Positions 26,412-34,958 of a stretch of 64,000 bases of DNA are shown in pieces. The notes beneath the pieces were generated by a model. It had not been told where the DNA came from, searched no databases, and was given only the letters and a program-made list of their open reading frames with translations. This stretch comes from Bacillota bacterium (GTDB lineage: Bacteria > Bacillota > UBA4882 > UBA8346): positions 28,007 to 92,006 of the forward strand of contig JAEXDA010000054.1 in assembly GCA_023401925.1 (NCBI GenBank), read 5' to 3'. The position numbers and the translations under genes were made by a program. How positions within the stretch are numbered: position 1 is the stretch's first letter; the number at the start of each line of letters is the position of its first letter.

Positions 26412-27455
26412 ATGGAAGAGGAACGTATCATTGGAGCAACCAAAAGACCGGAAGACTCGGAAGCGGAACTAAGCCTCAGGCCCCGGCGTTTTATGGAATA
26501 TATCGGGCAGAATAAGGTCAAGGAAAACATGGAAATCTTTATCAGAGCCGCCAAAGAACGGCATGAAGCCTTGGACCATGTTTTGCTTTATGGCCCGCCC
26601 GGTTTGGGAAAAACTTCCCTGGCGCATATTATCGCCAATGAACTGGATGTCCATATCCGGGTTACTTCCGGACCGGCAGTGGAGCGGCCTGCGGATTTGG
26701 CCGCTATTTTAACCAATCTGGAGCCCAACGATGTTTTGTTTGTTGATGAAATTCACCGGCTTAACCATAGTGTGGAAGAAATTCTTTACCCGGCCATGGA
26801 AGATTTTGCGCTGGATATCATCATTGGTAAAGGGCCCAGCGCCCGTTCGGTGCGGATTGATTTGCCAAAATTCACCTTAATCGGCGCTACAACCAAGGCC
26901 GGCTCTCTGACTTCGCCGCTCCGGGACCGTTTTGGAATTATCAGCCGGTTGGAGTTTTATGATGCGCAAGCTTTGCACCAAATCGTCACCCGCTCGGCTT
27001 CTATTTTAGGGATTCATATTGAAGACAGCGGGGCTTCGGAAATTGCCAGGCGTTCACGGGGGACGCCTAGGATCGCCAACCGTTTGTTAAAAAGAGTCCG
27101 GGATTTTGCCCAAGTGAAAACCGACGGAGTCATTAGTAAGTCAACGGCCGATCAGGCATTAAGAATGCTGGAAGTTGATTTAATAGGCCTGGACAACCTA
27201 GACCGGATGGTGCTGTCGACGATCATCGAAAAATTTGACGGCGGCCCGGTGGGCCTCGATACCATTGCCGCTTCCATCAGTGAGGAATCGGAAACGATTG
27301 AGGACGTTTGTGAGCCTTATCTTTTACAGATCGGATTTATTAACCGCACACCCCGTGGCAGGGTCGCCACCCGGCTCGCTTATGAGCACTTGCGGTTAAA
27401 ATATCCCTCCAAGAGTGGAGCCGGGCAGGAGGGATTGTTTGGAGAAAGTGAGTAG
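26412..27455 (+). CDS. ruvB: Holliday junction branch migration ATPase RuvB
   Basis: A 347-residue AAA+ motor. It has LRPRRFMEYIGQ near 22, Walker A GPPGLGKTSLA near 63, Walker B LFVDEIHRL, sensor 1 IGATTKAGSL, LRDRFG with the arginine finger, and a C-terminal winged helix (PYLLQIGFINRTPRGR). It drives branch migration with RuvA. It follows ruvA by 7 nt, so translation is probably coupled. A short inverted repeat (27517-27574) lies downstream. Confidence 0.97.
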   Translation: MEEERIIGATKRPEDSEAELSLRPRRFMEYIGQNKVKENMEIFIRAAKERHEALDHVLLYGPPGLGKTSLAHIIANELDVHIRVTSGPAVERPADLAAILTNLEPNDVLFVDEIHRLNHSVEEILYPAMEDFALDIIIGKGPSARSVRIDLPKFTLIGATTKAGSLTSPLRDRFGIISRLEFYDAQALHQIVTRSASILGIHIEDSGASEIARRSRGTPRIANRLLKRVRDFAQVKTDGVISKSTADQALRMLEVDLIGLDNLDRMVLSTIIEKFDGGPVGLDTIAASISEESETIEDVCEPYLLQIGFINRTPRGRVATRLAYEHLRLKYPSKSGAGQEGLFGESE

Positions 27456-27516
27456 TCATGGGGGAAAGTTATTGAGTATGTTTGTACTTAGAAAATAATT
27501 TTTTGCCTTAATTTTT

Positions 27517-27574
27517 TCTCTGTGTCTCCGTGTCTCTGTGGCCAAAAAGCATTTAGGCCACAGAGACACAGAGA
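27517..27574. repeat. Inverted repeat of CTCTGTGTCTC type
   Basis: TCTCTGTGTCTCCGTGTCTCTGTGGCC-type left arm (27517-27543, partly internally repetitive) faces GGCCACAGAGACACAGAGA (27556-27574) with a 12-nt loop. It lies between ruvB and queH and could act as a terminator for ruvCAB, although the T-run is weak. Such repeats occur dispersed in many bacterial genomes. Confidence 0.55.
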
Positions 27575-27658
27575 TAAAACCATTTCTATTCTTTCACGTG
27601 CCCCGGTGGGCCGGGGTGGGGGACTTTGTGGCAAAAAACAGACTTGGAGGATATCGCA

Positions 27659-28201
27659 ATGGGTTCAGAAACCATGCTTTTACATGCCTGCTGCGGGCCT
27701 TGCGCTTGTTATAGCACGCAAAAGGTTATGGAGGACGGCGTTCATCCAACCCTCTTTTTTTATAACCCCAATATTCATCCCTATCAGGAATTTATAGCGC
27801 GGCGCGAGGGATTGCGGCAGTTGGCGTCCATCCGTAATCTGAAGGTTATTGAGGCGTCCGGGTACCCAATCGAAGAATTTCTGGCCCATGTGGCATCCGA
27901 TCCCACCAGGCGCTGCGAGTATTGCTACCGGTGCCGTTTGGGTCAAACCGCCTTGAAAGCCAAGGAGTTGGGTTTTTCTTTATTCGGCACCACCTTGTTA
28001 ATCAGCCCTTACCAAAACCGGGACCGAATCGTGGAAATCGGCAGGGAGTTAGGCCGGGAACACGGACTGGAATTTTATGATCAAGATTTGCGGCCCGGAT
28101 TCCGGCAAAGTCAAGCCATGGCCAAAGAATACAATTTATACCGTCAGAAATATTGCGGTTGTATTTATAGTGAAAAGGAAAGATATTGTAAGGAAAAATA
28201 A
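27659..28201 (+). CDS. queH: Epoxyqueuosine reductase QueH
   Basis: A 180-residue QueH (formerly DUF208), which reduces epoxyqueuosine to queuosine in tRNA, replacing QueG. Cys-rich motifs are LLHACCGPCACYS at the N-terminus, RRCEYCYRCRLGQT in the middle, and KYCGCIYSE near the C-terminus, as expected for its [4Fe-4S] cluster and adjacent metal site. FYNPNIHP and GTTLLISPYQN are family stretches. GGAGG at 27646-27650 selects ATG 27659. Together with folE2 it points to queuosine modification in this organism. Confidence 0.93.
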   Translation: MGSETMLLHACCGPCACYSTQKVMEDGVHPTLFFYNPNIHPYQEFIARREGLRQLASIRNLKVIEASGYPIEEFLAHVASDPTRRCEYCYRCRLGQTALKAKELGFSLFGTTLLISPYQNRDRIVEIGRELGREHGLEFYDQDLRPGFRQSQAMAKEYNLYRQKYCGCIYSEKERYCKEK

Positions 28202-28230
28202 TCTGGAGTCCCAATAGGACGGTGATGTTG

Positions 28231-28455
28231 ATGAGTGAATTTTCAGGTGTCGGAAAACTATTGATGATATTCGGAGCCATCATGCTCATTGTGGGCGCTT
28301 TTATCTGGCTGGGTGGTAAAATACCGGGAATCGGGCGTTTGCCGGGAGACATCTTTATCAAACGGGGCAATTTCAGTTTTTACTTTCCGATTGTCACTTG
28401 TATTGTTATCAGTATTATTTTGTCGGTTATCTTTAACTTATTGGGGAGAAAGTAA
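28231..28455 (+). CDS. DUF2905 membrane protein
   Basis: A protein of about 74 residues with two helices flanking a conserved central loop, GRLPGDIFIKRGNFSFYFP. This motif and size define DUF2905, a family of uncharacterised small membrane proteins. Several starts are possible (GTG 28222, ATG 28225, ATG 28231); GGACGGTG at 28217-28224 fits ATG 28231 best. Its stop overlaps the recO start (TAATG), and queH lies just upstream, so all three probably form one operon. Confidence 0.85.
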   Translation: MSEFSGVGKLLMIFGAIMLIVGAFIWLGGKIPGIGRLPGDIFIKRGNFSFYFPIVTCIVISIILSVIFNLLGRK

Positions 28456-29198
28456 TGGCCCTTTACCGCACCAATGCAATTGTACTGAGAACCCGGAATT
28501 TCGGCGAAGCCGACCGGGTCATCGTTTTGTTCAGTGAAGAATTGGGCAAATTTGAAGCGATTGTAAAAGGGGCCCGCAGGCAACGTAGCCGGTTTGTGGG
28601 AAGTACTTTGGCATTTAATTATATCCGGGCGATGCTGCTTAGCGGAAAGAGTTTAGATTCCTTAAGTCAGGCGGAATTGGTTCATTCATTCGCGAAGCTG
28701 CATGAAGATTTGACCAAATTCGCCTATGCCAGCTTTTGGGTGGAACTGATTGACGGTTTTATTCCGGAACGGCAAGAAGCGAAAGAGATCTTTAAATTTT
28801 TACTGGCGGCGTTTATCGTTTTGGAAAAAACTTCGGACCCGGCCATTTTAAACCTGGCATTTGAGATCCGGCTTTTGAACTATCTGGGTTATCAACCCCA
28901 AATCGCTCATTGCACCTGTTGCGGTAGAAGTTTGGAAGAGCCGATTCATTTTTCAGCCGAAGCGGGCGGGGTGGTTTGTTCCAACTGCAGTGGCAGATAC
29001 CGCGACCCCGTAAAAATGACCGTGTCGGACTTGCAGGCATTTGAGCGCCTTGGCGAGATTGATTTACGGGAGCTGGCGTTATTTACCTTATCGCAGGAAA
29101 ATTGCAAAACGATTCAGAGGATAGTAAGGAACTTCATTGAGGCCCGTCTGGACCATCCTCTCAAATCTCAAATGTTTTTGGATAGCTTATCCCTTTAA
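28455..29198 (+). CDS. recO: DNA repair protein RecO
   Basis: A 247-residue RecO, which with RecFR loads RecA onto SSB-covered DNA. The N-terminal OB fold reads TNAIVLRTRNFGEADRVIV and later EAIVKGARRQRSRF. The central helical region is followed by a zinc finger, HCTCCGRSL and GVVCSNCS. It begins at the last base of the DUF2905 stop codon, so translation is coupled. Confidence 0.95.
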   Translation: MALYRTNAIVLRTRNFGEADRVIVLFSEELGKFEAIVKGARRQRSRFVGSTLAFNYIRAMLLSGKSLDSLSQAELVHSFAKLHEDLTKFAYASFWVELIDGFIPERQEAKEIFKFLLAAFIVLEKTSDPAILNLAFEIRLLNYLGYQPQIAHCTCCGRSLEEPIHFSAEAGGVVCSNCSGRYRDPVKMTVSDLQAFERLGEIDLRELALFTLSQENCKTIQRIVRNFIEARLDHPLKSQMFLDSLSL

Positions 29199-29301
29199 CT
29201 TGGGCAATTTATCAATTGTTCGGCAAGAGTGGATTTCATAAGGAATATCATCGGCATGGGTTGGGAAATCTATTTGGTGAGAGGATGAGAGGTGGACGCC
29301 G

Positions 29302-29685
29302 ATGGAAAATATCGAAAAGATTGATATGGTGCGCGAGCGGATGAAAGTTACTTATGAGGAAGCCAAAGGGGCACTGGAAGCCGCCAATTGGGATGTTGTT
29401 GAAGCCCTTATTACGCTGGAGCGTGATGAGAAAGCGCGCCGCGAGGAAATTTTTGTACGCGGGAACGAACTGGTGGATAAAATCAAGGAAATTGTGCGCA
29501 AGGGTAATATCAACCGTTTGCGGGTCAAACAGGATGATCAAGTTTTGGTGGAAATTCCGGTTACCGCCGGGGTGGTCGGGGCATTGCTCGCTCCACAGTT
29601 GGCTATTATTGGAGCTGTGGCCGCCTTGGTCAGCAAATGTACGGTGGAAATTGAAAAAAACGAAGACCCGGAAACGTATCACTAA
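29302..29685 (+). CDS. DUF4342 protein with UBA-like N-terminal domain
   Basis: A 127-residue protein. The N-terminus (VRERMKVTYEEAKGALEAANWDVVEAL) resembles the three-helix UBA/TS-N fold of EF-Ts. The C-terminus (VRKGNINRLRVK, then EIPVTAGVVGALLAPQLAIIGAVAAL) matches DUF4342, with a probable membrane-associated hydrophobic stretch. The function is unknown; related proteins are scattered through Clostridia. GAGAGG lies upstream of ATG 29302. Confidence 0.8.
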   Translation: MENIEKIDMVRERMKVTYEEAKGALEAANWDVVEALITLERDEKARREEIFVRGNELVDKIKEIVRKGNINRLRVKQDDQVLVEIPVTAGVVGALLAPQLAIIGAVAALVSKCTVEIEKNEDPETYH

Positions 29686-29750
29686 TGTTTACATGAAAAA
29701 GAATCTAGAAATTCATTCGACTCCGACCGTAACGGGAAGGAGTTCTTTTT

Positions 29751-29939
29751 ATGTCCATGGGGTTGGATTGGAAGGATCAATCATTTTTTTGTGACGGAAA
29801 GAATTCATTGAACGACGGAAAGAATTATTTTTGTTCCAGTCGAATGTCTATGTCTATACCTAACAATCAAAACAATCCCAATTCAAACAATTCCTTCGTG
29901 AACAACCGGCAATTTCTCAAGTTTTACCGTTTAAATTGA
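29751..29939 (+). CDS. Small Asn/Ser-rich hypothetical protein, 62 aa
   Basis: AAGGAG (29737-29742) sits 8 nt before ATG 29751. The product begins MSMGLDWKDQSFFCDG, has a duplicated DGKN segment and an Asn/Ser-rich middle (SIPNNQNNPNSNNSF). It is unrecognised. Low-complexity composition of this kind occurs in small spore-coat proteins, but there is no direct support. It could be a chance ORF with a good ribosome site. Confidence 0.35.
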   Translation: MSMGLDWKDQSFFCDGKNSLNDGKNYFCSSRMSMSIPNNQNNPNSNNSFVNNRQFLKFYRLN

Positions 29940-30194
29940 CAGTTACTTCGCGGCCTATTGGGAACGCCCACATTTTTTTATTGCACTCAAAAGACATAGA
30001 ACCCGGGATAAACTCTATGCAGCTTACTTTAATCAAAGGCCGGTTCCGGCTCCGGGTACTCATGAGGTTGTCCTTCATTGGAGAGTAGCGGCACACATAG
30101 TCATCATTTTTATTAGTTTGCTTTCTGTTTGGCGGATGCTCAAAAAAGTCGACCCGATTATCATCATCGAGGGAAAAGCATAAATTAGATTTAT

Positions 30195-30223
30195 TTGTAC
30201 TTTTTTTCACAATATGGTATAAT
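30195..30223 (+). promoter_or_regulatory. Sigma-A-type promoter of the hydrogenase maturation operon
   Basis: TTGTAC (30195-30200), a 17-nt spacer and a perfect TATAAT (30218-30223). Transcription would start near 30230, giving a leader of about 245 nt before hydG. The gene-free stretch 29940-30194 before it shows nothing else clear. Confidence 0.7.
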
Positions 30224-30256
30224 CAATCCAACAGGTTTTTTATTGTGAAGGATTTC

Positions 30257-30346
30257 ATGATAGCGAACCAACTGATTGTCTTTTGTTCTGAAGCCGAAGA
30301 AAGTTCTGAGGCCGGAGAGCATTTGAAAATAAGTGATATGAATTGA
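30257..30346 (+). CDS. Leader ORF, 29 codons, upstream of hydG
   Basis: ATG 30257 has GAAGGA (30247-30252) upstream and the frame stops at TGA 30344-30346. The product reads MIANQLIVFCSEAEE and then ...HLKISDMN, with one Cys, and is acidic. It lies between the promoter and an intrinsic terminator, the layout of a leader peptide in attenuation control. It has no run of one amino acid, so classic amino-acid attenuation is not indicated. It could also be a chance ORF. Confidence 0.35.
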   Translation: MIANQLIVFCSEAEESSEAGEHLKISDMN

Positions 30347-30402
30347 TTCTTCCGGGAGCGGCGCTTGGTAGATAAAGTGGCGTTTGGTGGAAAAGAATTC
30401 GT

Positions 30403-30454
30403 ACCCTTTTTTGAGAATGGCCTCCGTTCCTCAGAAAAGGGTTTTTAATTTTTT
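30403..30454 (+). terminator. Intrinsic terminator in the hydG leader
   Basis: ACCCTTTTTTGAG (30403-30415) pairs with CTCAGAAAAGGGT (30430-30442), with one mismatch region, followed by a T-rich run TTTTAATTTTTT. It sits downstream of the promoter and 30-odd nt before hydG, so readthrough must occur for operon expression. Confidence 0.65.
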
Positions 30455-30487
30455 AGGGCGGAAGCCGCGAGGAGGATGAATTGGGAA

Positions 30488-31936
30488 ATGAATTTTTTAG
30501 AAAAGTATCAAGAGGATTTTAAAGAGTATGATCGTATGGAACGGGACTTTATCGATGATGAGCTGATTTGGAGCCAGCTTAAAAAATGGGAGCATCCATC
30601 CAAGGAGGATGTCCTCCGGGTTTTAGACAAGGCGGCCTGGATGATCCGTTTGGAACCGGAAGAAATGGCAATCTTGCTTCAAAATCAAGATCCGGAATTG
30701 ACAAACCAAATGTATGCTTTGGCCAGTCGATTGAAACGGGAAGTTTATGGAGACCGGATCGTATTTTTCGCCCCTCTTTATGTCAGTGACCAATGTGCCA
30801 ACAATTGTGTTTATTGCGGTTACCGCAGCACGAACCGGGCAATTCACAGGAAAACCCTTACCATGGATGAGCTGAAACGGGAAGTTGAAATCATGATTAG
30901 CGAGGGCCAGAAACGGACGGTCCTGGTCTATGGTGAATCTCCCGAGACCAACATTGATTATATTTGTGATACGGTGCGTCAAGCCTATAGCGTAAAGAGC
31001 CATCATGGGGAAATCCGGAGGGCCAATATCAATTGCGCTCCCCTGACCCGGGATGAGCTAAAAAAGTTAAAACAAGTCGGTATTGGAACATTTCAGGTTT
31101 TTCAAGAAACTTATCATCATCAGACTTACCGGAAATTGCATCCCGCCGGGACCATCAAAGGCCATTACCGCTGGCGTTTATATTGTCATGACCGGGCTTT
31201 GGATGCAGGCTGTGATGATGTTGGAGTGGGTGTTTTATTTGGGCTGTATGATTGGCGCTTTGAAGCCATGGGCCTGCTTTATCATACGATTCATCTTGAG
31301 GAAAACTATAACGGGGTTGGACCCCATACGATTTCATTTCCCAGAATTCAGCCGGCGCTCGACACTCCCTATGCCTTAAATCCCGAATATGCCCTCAGCG
31401 ATGGTGATTTTAAAAAATTAGTGGCCATAGTGCGGCTATCCGTTCCTTACACCGGAATGATTTTAACAGCCCGCGAAAGCGCCGAGGTCCGCCGGGAAGT
31501 TATTCCGCTTGGGATTTCCCAGATTGATGCCGGTAGCCGGATTGGAGTAGGAGGATATCAGCAATCCCAAGCCAATGCCATGCCGGATAAGGAGCAATTC
31601 CAGTTGGGCGATGTTCGGCCCCTGGATGAAGTTATCCGGGAGACTTGCCAAATGGGCGACATACCATCCTTGTGTACCGCCTGTTACCGTAAGGGCAGGA
31701 CCGGCGAACATTTTATGGGGATTGCCAAGTCCAGCTTCGTTCATAATTTTTGCATGCCCAATGCCATATGCACTTTGAAAGAATATTTGCTGGACTACGC
31801 CAGTCCGGAAACCCGCCAGGCCGGAGAGGAAGCCATCCAAAAATATTTGCCGCAGATCAAGGATCCCAAAACCAAGGAATTTGTGACCCGGGCCTTAAAG
31901 AATCTGGAAACCGGCCAAAGGGATCAATATATTTAA
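30488..31936 (+). CDS. hydG: [FeFe]-hydrogenase H-cluster radical SAM maturase HydG
   Basis: A protein of about 482 residues. HydG cleaves tyrosine to make the CO and CN ligands carried by an Fe(Cys) synthon for the H-cluster. The radical-SAM motif CANNCVYCGY lies near residue 100. YVSDQCANNC and GESPETNIDYI are HydG-type. The C-terminal extension has CTACYRKGRTGEHFM, which binds the auxiliary cluster, and it is absent from ThiH. AGGAGG ends directly before ATG 30476, so ATG 30488 is favoured although spacing is long. It is first in hydG-aspA-hydF-TM1266-hydE. Confidence 0.95.
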   Translation: MNFLEKYQEDFKEYDRMERDFIDDELIWSQLKKWEHPSKEDVLRVLDKAAWMIRLEPEEMAILLQNQDPELTNQMYALASRLKREVYGDRIVFFAPLYVSDQCANNCVYCGYRSTNRAIHRKTLTMDELKREVEIMISEGQKRTVLVYGESPETNIDYICDTVRQAYSVKSHHGEIRRANINCAPLTRDELKKLKQVGIGTFQVFQETYHHQTYRKLHPAGTIKGHYRWRLYCHDRALDAGCDDVGVGVLFGLYDWRFEAMGLLYHTIHLEENYNGVGPHTISFPRIQPALDTPYALNPEYALSDGDFKKLVAIVRLSVPYTGMILTARESAEVRREVIPLGISQIDAGSRIGVGGYQQSQANAMPDKEQFQLGDVRPLDEVIRETCQMGDIPSLCTACYRKGRTGEHFMGIAKSSFVHNFCMPNAICTLKEYLLDYASPETRQAGEEAIQKYLPQIKDPKTKEFVTRALKNLETGQRDQYI

Positions 31937-31984
31937 TAAAGTGAAGGGTTTACTCGACTCACTGGAAAGCGGTGAAAGGGACAA

Positions 31985-33388
31985 ATGGCCTATCGGTTTG
32001 AGCATGATTTATTAGGGGAAAGAGAAGTTCCGGCCGAATGTTATTACGGAATCCATACCTTGCGGGCCGTGGAGAATTTTAATATCAGCGGTCGACCTAT
32101 CCGCCATCCACTGGTTATTGCCTTGGCAATGGTCAAGAAAGCGGCTGCTTTAGCTAACCTTGAAGCCGGATTACTTGAAAAGTCAATTGCAGAAGCCATA
32201 ACCTCAGCTTGCGATGAAGTCATCGCCGGGGGATTGCGGGAGCAATTTTTGGTGGATGCGTTGCAAGGGGGCGCCGGCACCTCCGCCAATATGAATGTCA
32301 ATGAAGTCATCGCCAACCTGGCCATTGAAAAGCTGCATGGGGTAAAAGGCGATTACCGGATGGTTCACCCGCTGAATCATATAAACATGAGTCAATCTAC
32401 CAATGATGTTTTTCCGACTGCGGTTCGGATCGCCGCCATCAATCTGTTGAAACCGCTCAGTGAGAATCTGGCGGGGTTACAAGCAGCCTTGCAGCAAAAA
32501 GAGGAACAATTTTCCGGAGTCATCAAGATGGGCCGCACCGAGCTTCAGGATGCGCTTCCGGTCATGTTGGGGCAGGAGTTTGGAGCTTACGCGCAGGCGA
32601 TTGCCAGAGACCGTTGGCGGATTTATAAGGTTGAAGAACGGTTGCGCCAGGTTAACCTGGGCGGCACTGCGGTTGGAACCGGTTTGAATGCCGATCGACG
32701 GTACATTTTTTCAGTGATTGAAAAATTACGGGACGTGACGGGGCTTGGCCTTTCCCGGGCCGAGTACCCCATGGATTTGACGCAAAACAATGATGTCTTT
32801 GCGGAAGTTTCCGGGATGCTTAAAACGGTGGCCGTTAACCTTGCTAAAATCGCCAATGATTTACGGCTTATGGCCTCAGGACCCCATGGGGGGTTGGGCG
32901 AAATCAACCTGCCGGAGATGCAGGCCGGTTCTTCAATCATGCCGGGGAAAATCAATCCGGTGATTCCCGAAGCGGTCCGTCAGGCTGCTTACCAAGTTAT
33001 GGCCAGCGATACGGCTATCACCATGGGAGCCGCCTCCGGCGAATTGGAACTCAATGCGATGCTGCCTTTGATTGCCGATAATCTATTCAACTCTTTGGAA
33101 CTGTTGAACCGGGCTGTGGTAATTTTCAAGGAGCGTTGCATTGAAGAGATTACGGTTAACGCCGAACATTGTGAGGAGGTCTTGGAGAAAAGCATGATTT
33201 ATGCGACGGCTCTGACTCCTTATATCGGCTATGAAAAAGCCACTCTTTTGGTGCAACAGGTAAAGCGGAACGGAAGCACTATCCGCGAGGAAGCCTTACG
33301 ATCCGGGCTTTTTGCCGAGAATGAATTAAATGTGATATTCGATCCTTATCAATTGACCAAACCGGGAATTCCCGGAAAAAAAGTTTGA
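31985..33388 (+). CDS. aspA: Aspartate ammonia-lyase
   Basis: A 467-residue member of the fumarase/aspartase superfamily, which interconverts aspartate with fumarate and ammonia. Features are EREVPAECYYGIHTLRA at the N-terminus, GAGTSANMNVNEVIAN, HPLNHINMSQSTNDVFPTA, and the signature GSSIMPGKINPV near 317 with the catalytic-loop Ser. These favour aspartase over fumarase. It lies within the hyd maturation operon, as in several other anaerobes. A link through ammonia to the azadithiolate bridge has been proposed but is not shown by sequence. Confidence 0.92.
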   Translation: MAYRFEHDLLGEREVPAECYYGIHTLRAVENFNISGRPIRHPLVIALAMVKKAAALANLEAGLLEKSIAEAITSACDEVIAGGLREQFLVDALQGGAGTSANMNVNEVIANLAIEKLHGVKGDYRMVHPLNHINMSQSTNDVFPTAVRIAAINLLKPLSENLAGLQAALQQKEEQFSGVIKMGRTELQDALPVMLGQEFGAYAQAIARDRWRIYKVEERLRQVNLGGTAVGTGLNADRRYIFSVIEKLRDVTGLGLSRAEYPMDLTQNNDVFAEVSGMLKTVAVNLAKIANDLRLMASGPHGGLGEINLPEMQAGSSIMPGKINPVIPEAVRQAAYQVMASDTAITMGAASGELELNAMLPLIADNLFNSLELLNRAVVIFKERCIEEITVNAEHCEEVLEKSMIYATALTPYIGYEKATLLVQQVKRNGSTIREEALRSGLFAENELNVIFDPYQLTKPGIPGKKV

Positions 33389-33413
33389 TGGATTAAATAT
33401 TTGGAGGTTTAAT

Positions 33414-34667
33414 ATGCCGGATTTAAACGCAACCCCCAATGCTTCGCGAATTCAAATCGGCATCTTCGGCAGGCGTAACGCCGGTAAATCCAGTTTGATG
33501 AATGCTCTGACCAACCAGTCGGCGGCCTTGGTATCGGATAACCCGGGCACTACCACCGATCCGGTTTTTAAAGCCATGGAAATGTTGCCGCTGGGGCCGG
33601 TTACTTTCATCGATACGGCTGGCCTGGATGATGTCGGCTCTCCTTTGGGTGAACTTCGGGTGAAACGAAGTTACGATATTTTGGACCGGGCTGATTTGGC
33701 CTTGCTGGTGATCGATGCCGAGATTGGGGTGACTGAATTTGAAACCGGGATTGCCGCGGCGATTCGTAAAAAAAAGATTCCCGCCGTAATGGTAGTCAAT
33801 AAAACGGACTTACAAGCGCTTCCGGAAGGGCAAAAGCAGCGTTGGGAAGCGGAGCTTCAGATGGATGTATTGGAAGTCTCGGCCACCCAAGGAAAGGGTC
33901 TGCATGAATTAAAGAGCGCCCTGGTCCGGATAGCCCGAAAAATCGAGGAGGAACCTTTTCTGGCTGGGGACTTGGTAAGACCGGGCGATTTTGCCGTGTT
34001 GGTCATACCCATTGATAAAGCGGCGCCCAAAGGCCGGTTAATCTTACCCCAGCAACAGGTGATCCGGGATGTTTTGGAACATGACGCCATGGCAGTTGTC
34101 ACCAAAGAGCATGAGTTGAAAGCGACTCTGGAGACTTTGGGGAAGAAGCCGGCCGTTGTGATTACAGATTCCCAGGCATTTTTGAAAGTGGCGGCCGATA
34201 CCCCTAAAGAGGTACCGCTTACCTCTTTCTCGATTTTGTTTGCCCGCCAAAAGGGAAATCTGGTAGAATTGGTCAAAGGAGCCAAAATGGTTGAAAAGCT
34301 TAAGCCCGGCGATAAAGTTTTGATAGCCGAGGGGTGTACCCATCACCGGCAATCGGATGATATCGGGACGGTGAAAATTCCACGCTGGCTGAGGCAGACT
34401 ATTGGGGGAGAATTGAGTTTCCAGTGGGCCAGCGGCCAGAGTTTGCCGGAAGATTTAAGTCCCTTCCAATTGGTGATTCATTGCGGCGGTTGTATGCTCA
34501 ACCGGCGTGAAATGATGCACCGGATAACGAAGGCCAAAACCCAAGGGATCCCGATTGTTAATTACGGAGTGCTGATTGCTTATTTGCAGGGCATTTTTCC
34601 AAGAGCCCTGGAACCATTTCCGGAAATACGGGAAATTTTAAATGATGTTTACGATAGGAATGATTGA
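33414..34667 (+). CDS. hydF: [FeFe]-hydrogenase H-cluster maturation GTPase HydF
   Basis: A 417-residue scaffold that assembles the 2Fe subcluster and delivers it to HydA. The N-terminal Era/TrmE-like G domain has P-loop GRRNAGKSSLMN, switch NPGTTTDPV, DTAGLDD, NKTD and SATQGKG. A dimerisation domain follows. The C-terminal cluster-binding domain has EGCTHHRQ and HCGGCMLNRRE, whose Cys and His bind a [4Fe-4S] cluster. GGAGG precedes ATG 33414. The stop overlaps the frame of the next gene. Confidence 0.96.
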   Translation: MPDLNATPNASRIQIGIFGRRNAGKSSLMNALTNQSAALVSDNPGTTTDPVFKAMEMLPLGPVTFIDTAGLDDVGSPLGELRVKRSYDILDRADLALLVIDAEIGVTEFETGIAAAIRKKKIPAVMVVNKTDLQALPEGQKQRWEAELQMDVLEVSATQGKGLHELKSALVRIARKIEEEPFLAGDLVRPGDFAVLVIPIDKAAPKGRLILPQQQVIRDVLEHDAMAVVTKEHELKATLETLGKKPAVVITDSQAFLKVAADTPKEVPLTSFSILFARQKGNLVELVKGAKMVEKLKPGDKVLIAEGCTHHRQSDDIGTVKIPRWLRQTIGGELSFQWASGQSLPEDLSPFQLVIHCGGCMLNRREMMHRITKAKTQGIPIVNYGVLIAYLQGIFPRALEPFPEIREILNDVYDRND

Positions 34668-34687
34668 TTACGATGGGAGAGATTATT

Positions 34688-34945
34688 TTGGGTTCTGAAA
34701 AACGCATTGCCGTGATTGCCGTTATTCTGGAAAATCCCAAGGAAGTTCAGGGCAGGGTCAATAGTATCATCAGTGAATTCGGCGAGATGGTCGTAGGAAG
34801 AATGGGTATTCCCAACCATGAAAGAAATATCGGCGTTCTTTCCCTGATTGTTGAAGGAACCGAAAACGAGATTAATACCCTGACCGGCAAGTTGGGAAAT
34901 ATCCACGGCGTGAATGCCAGGGCGACAATGGCCAAACAATCGTAA
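34688..34945 (+). CDS. TM1266-like putative regulator of the iron-only hydrogenase system
   Basis: A protein of about 85 residues with an ACT/CopG-like alpha-beta pattern: KRIAVIAVILENPKEVQGRV, then GRMGIPNHERNIGVLSLIVEG, and LGNIHGVNARATMAK. It matches the small TM1266-type protein found in hyd maturation operons and named as a putative hydrogenase system regulator. GGGAGA at 34675-34680 supports TTG 34688; ATG 34673 and TTG 34664 are alternatives. It probably binds a small ligand, but its role is unproven. Confidence 0.85.
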   Translation: MGSEKRIAVIAVILENPKEVQGRVNSIISEFGEMVVGRMGIPNHERNIGVLSLIVEGTENEINTLTGKLGNIHGVNARATMAKQS

Positions 34946-34958
34946 ACGGGAGCGGATG

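Noticed and set aside
29917..30210. 97-codon minus-strand frame upstream of the hyd promoter
   Set aside because: It starts at GTG with no ribosome site, overlaps the hyd promoter region, and the product is not recognisable; possible but unsupported.
30224..30402. Known riboswitch or 6S/SRP/tmRNA in the hyd leader
   Set aside because: No conserved core of TPP, cobalamin, glycine, SAM, c-di-GMP, molybdenum-cofactor or T-box elements was seen, and the ends do not pair as in 6S RNA.
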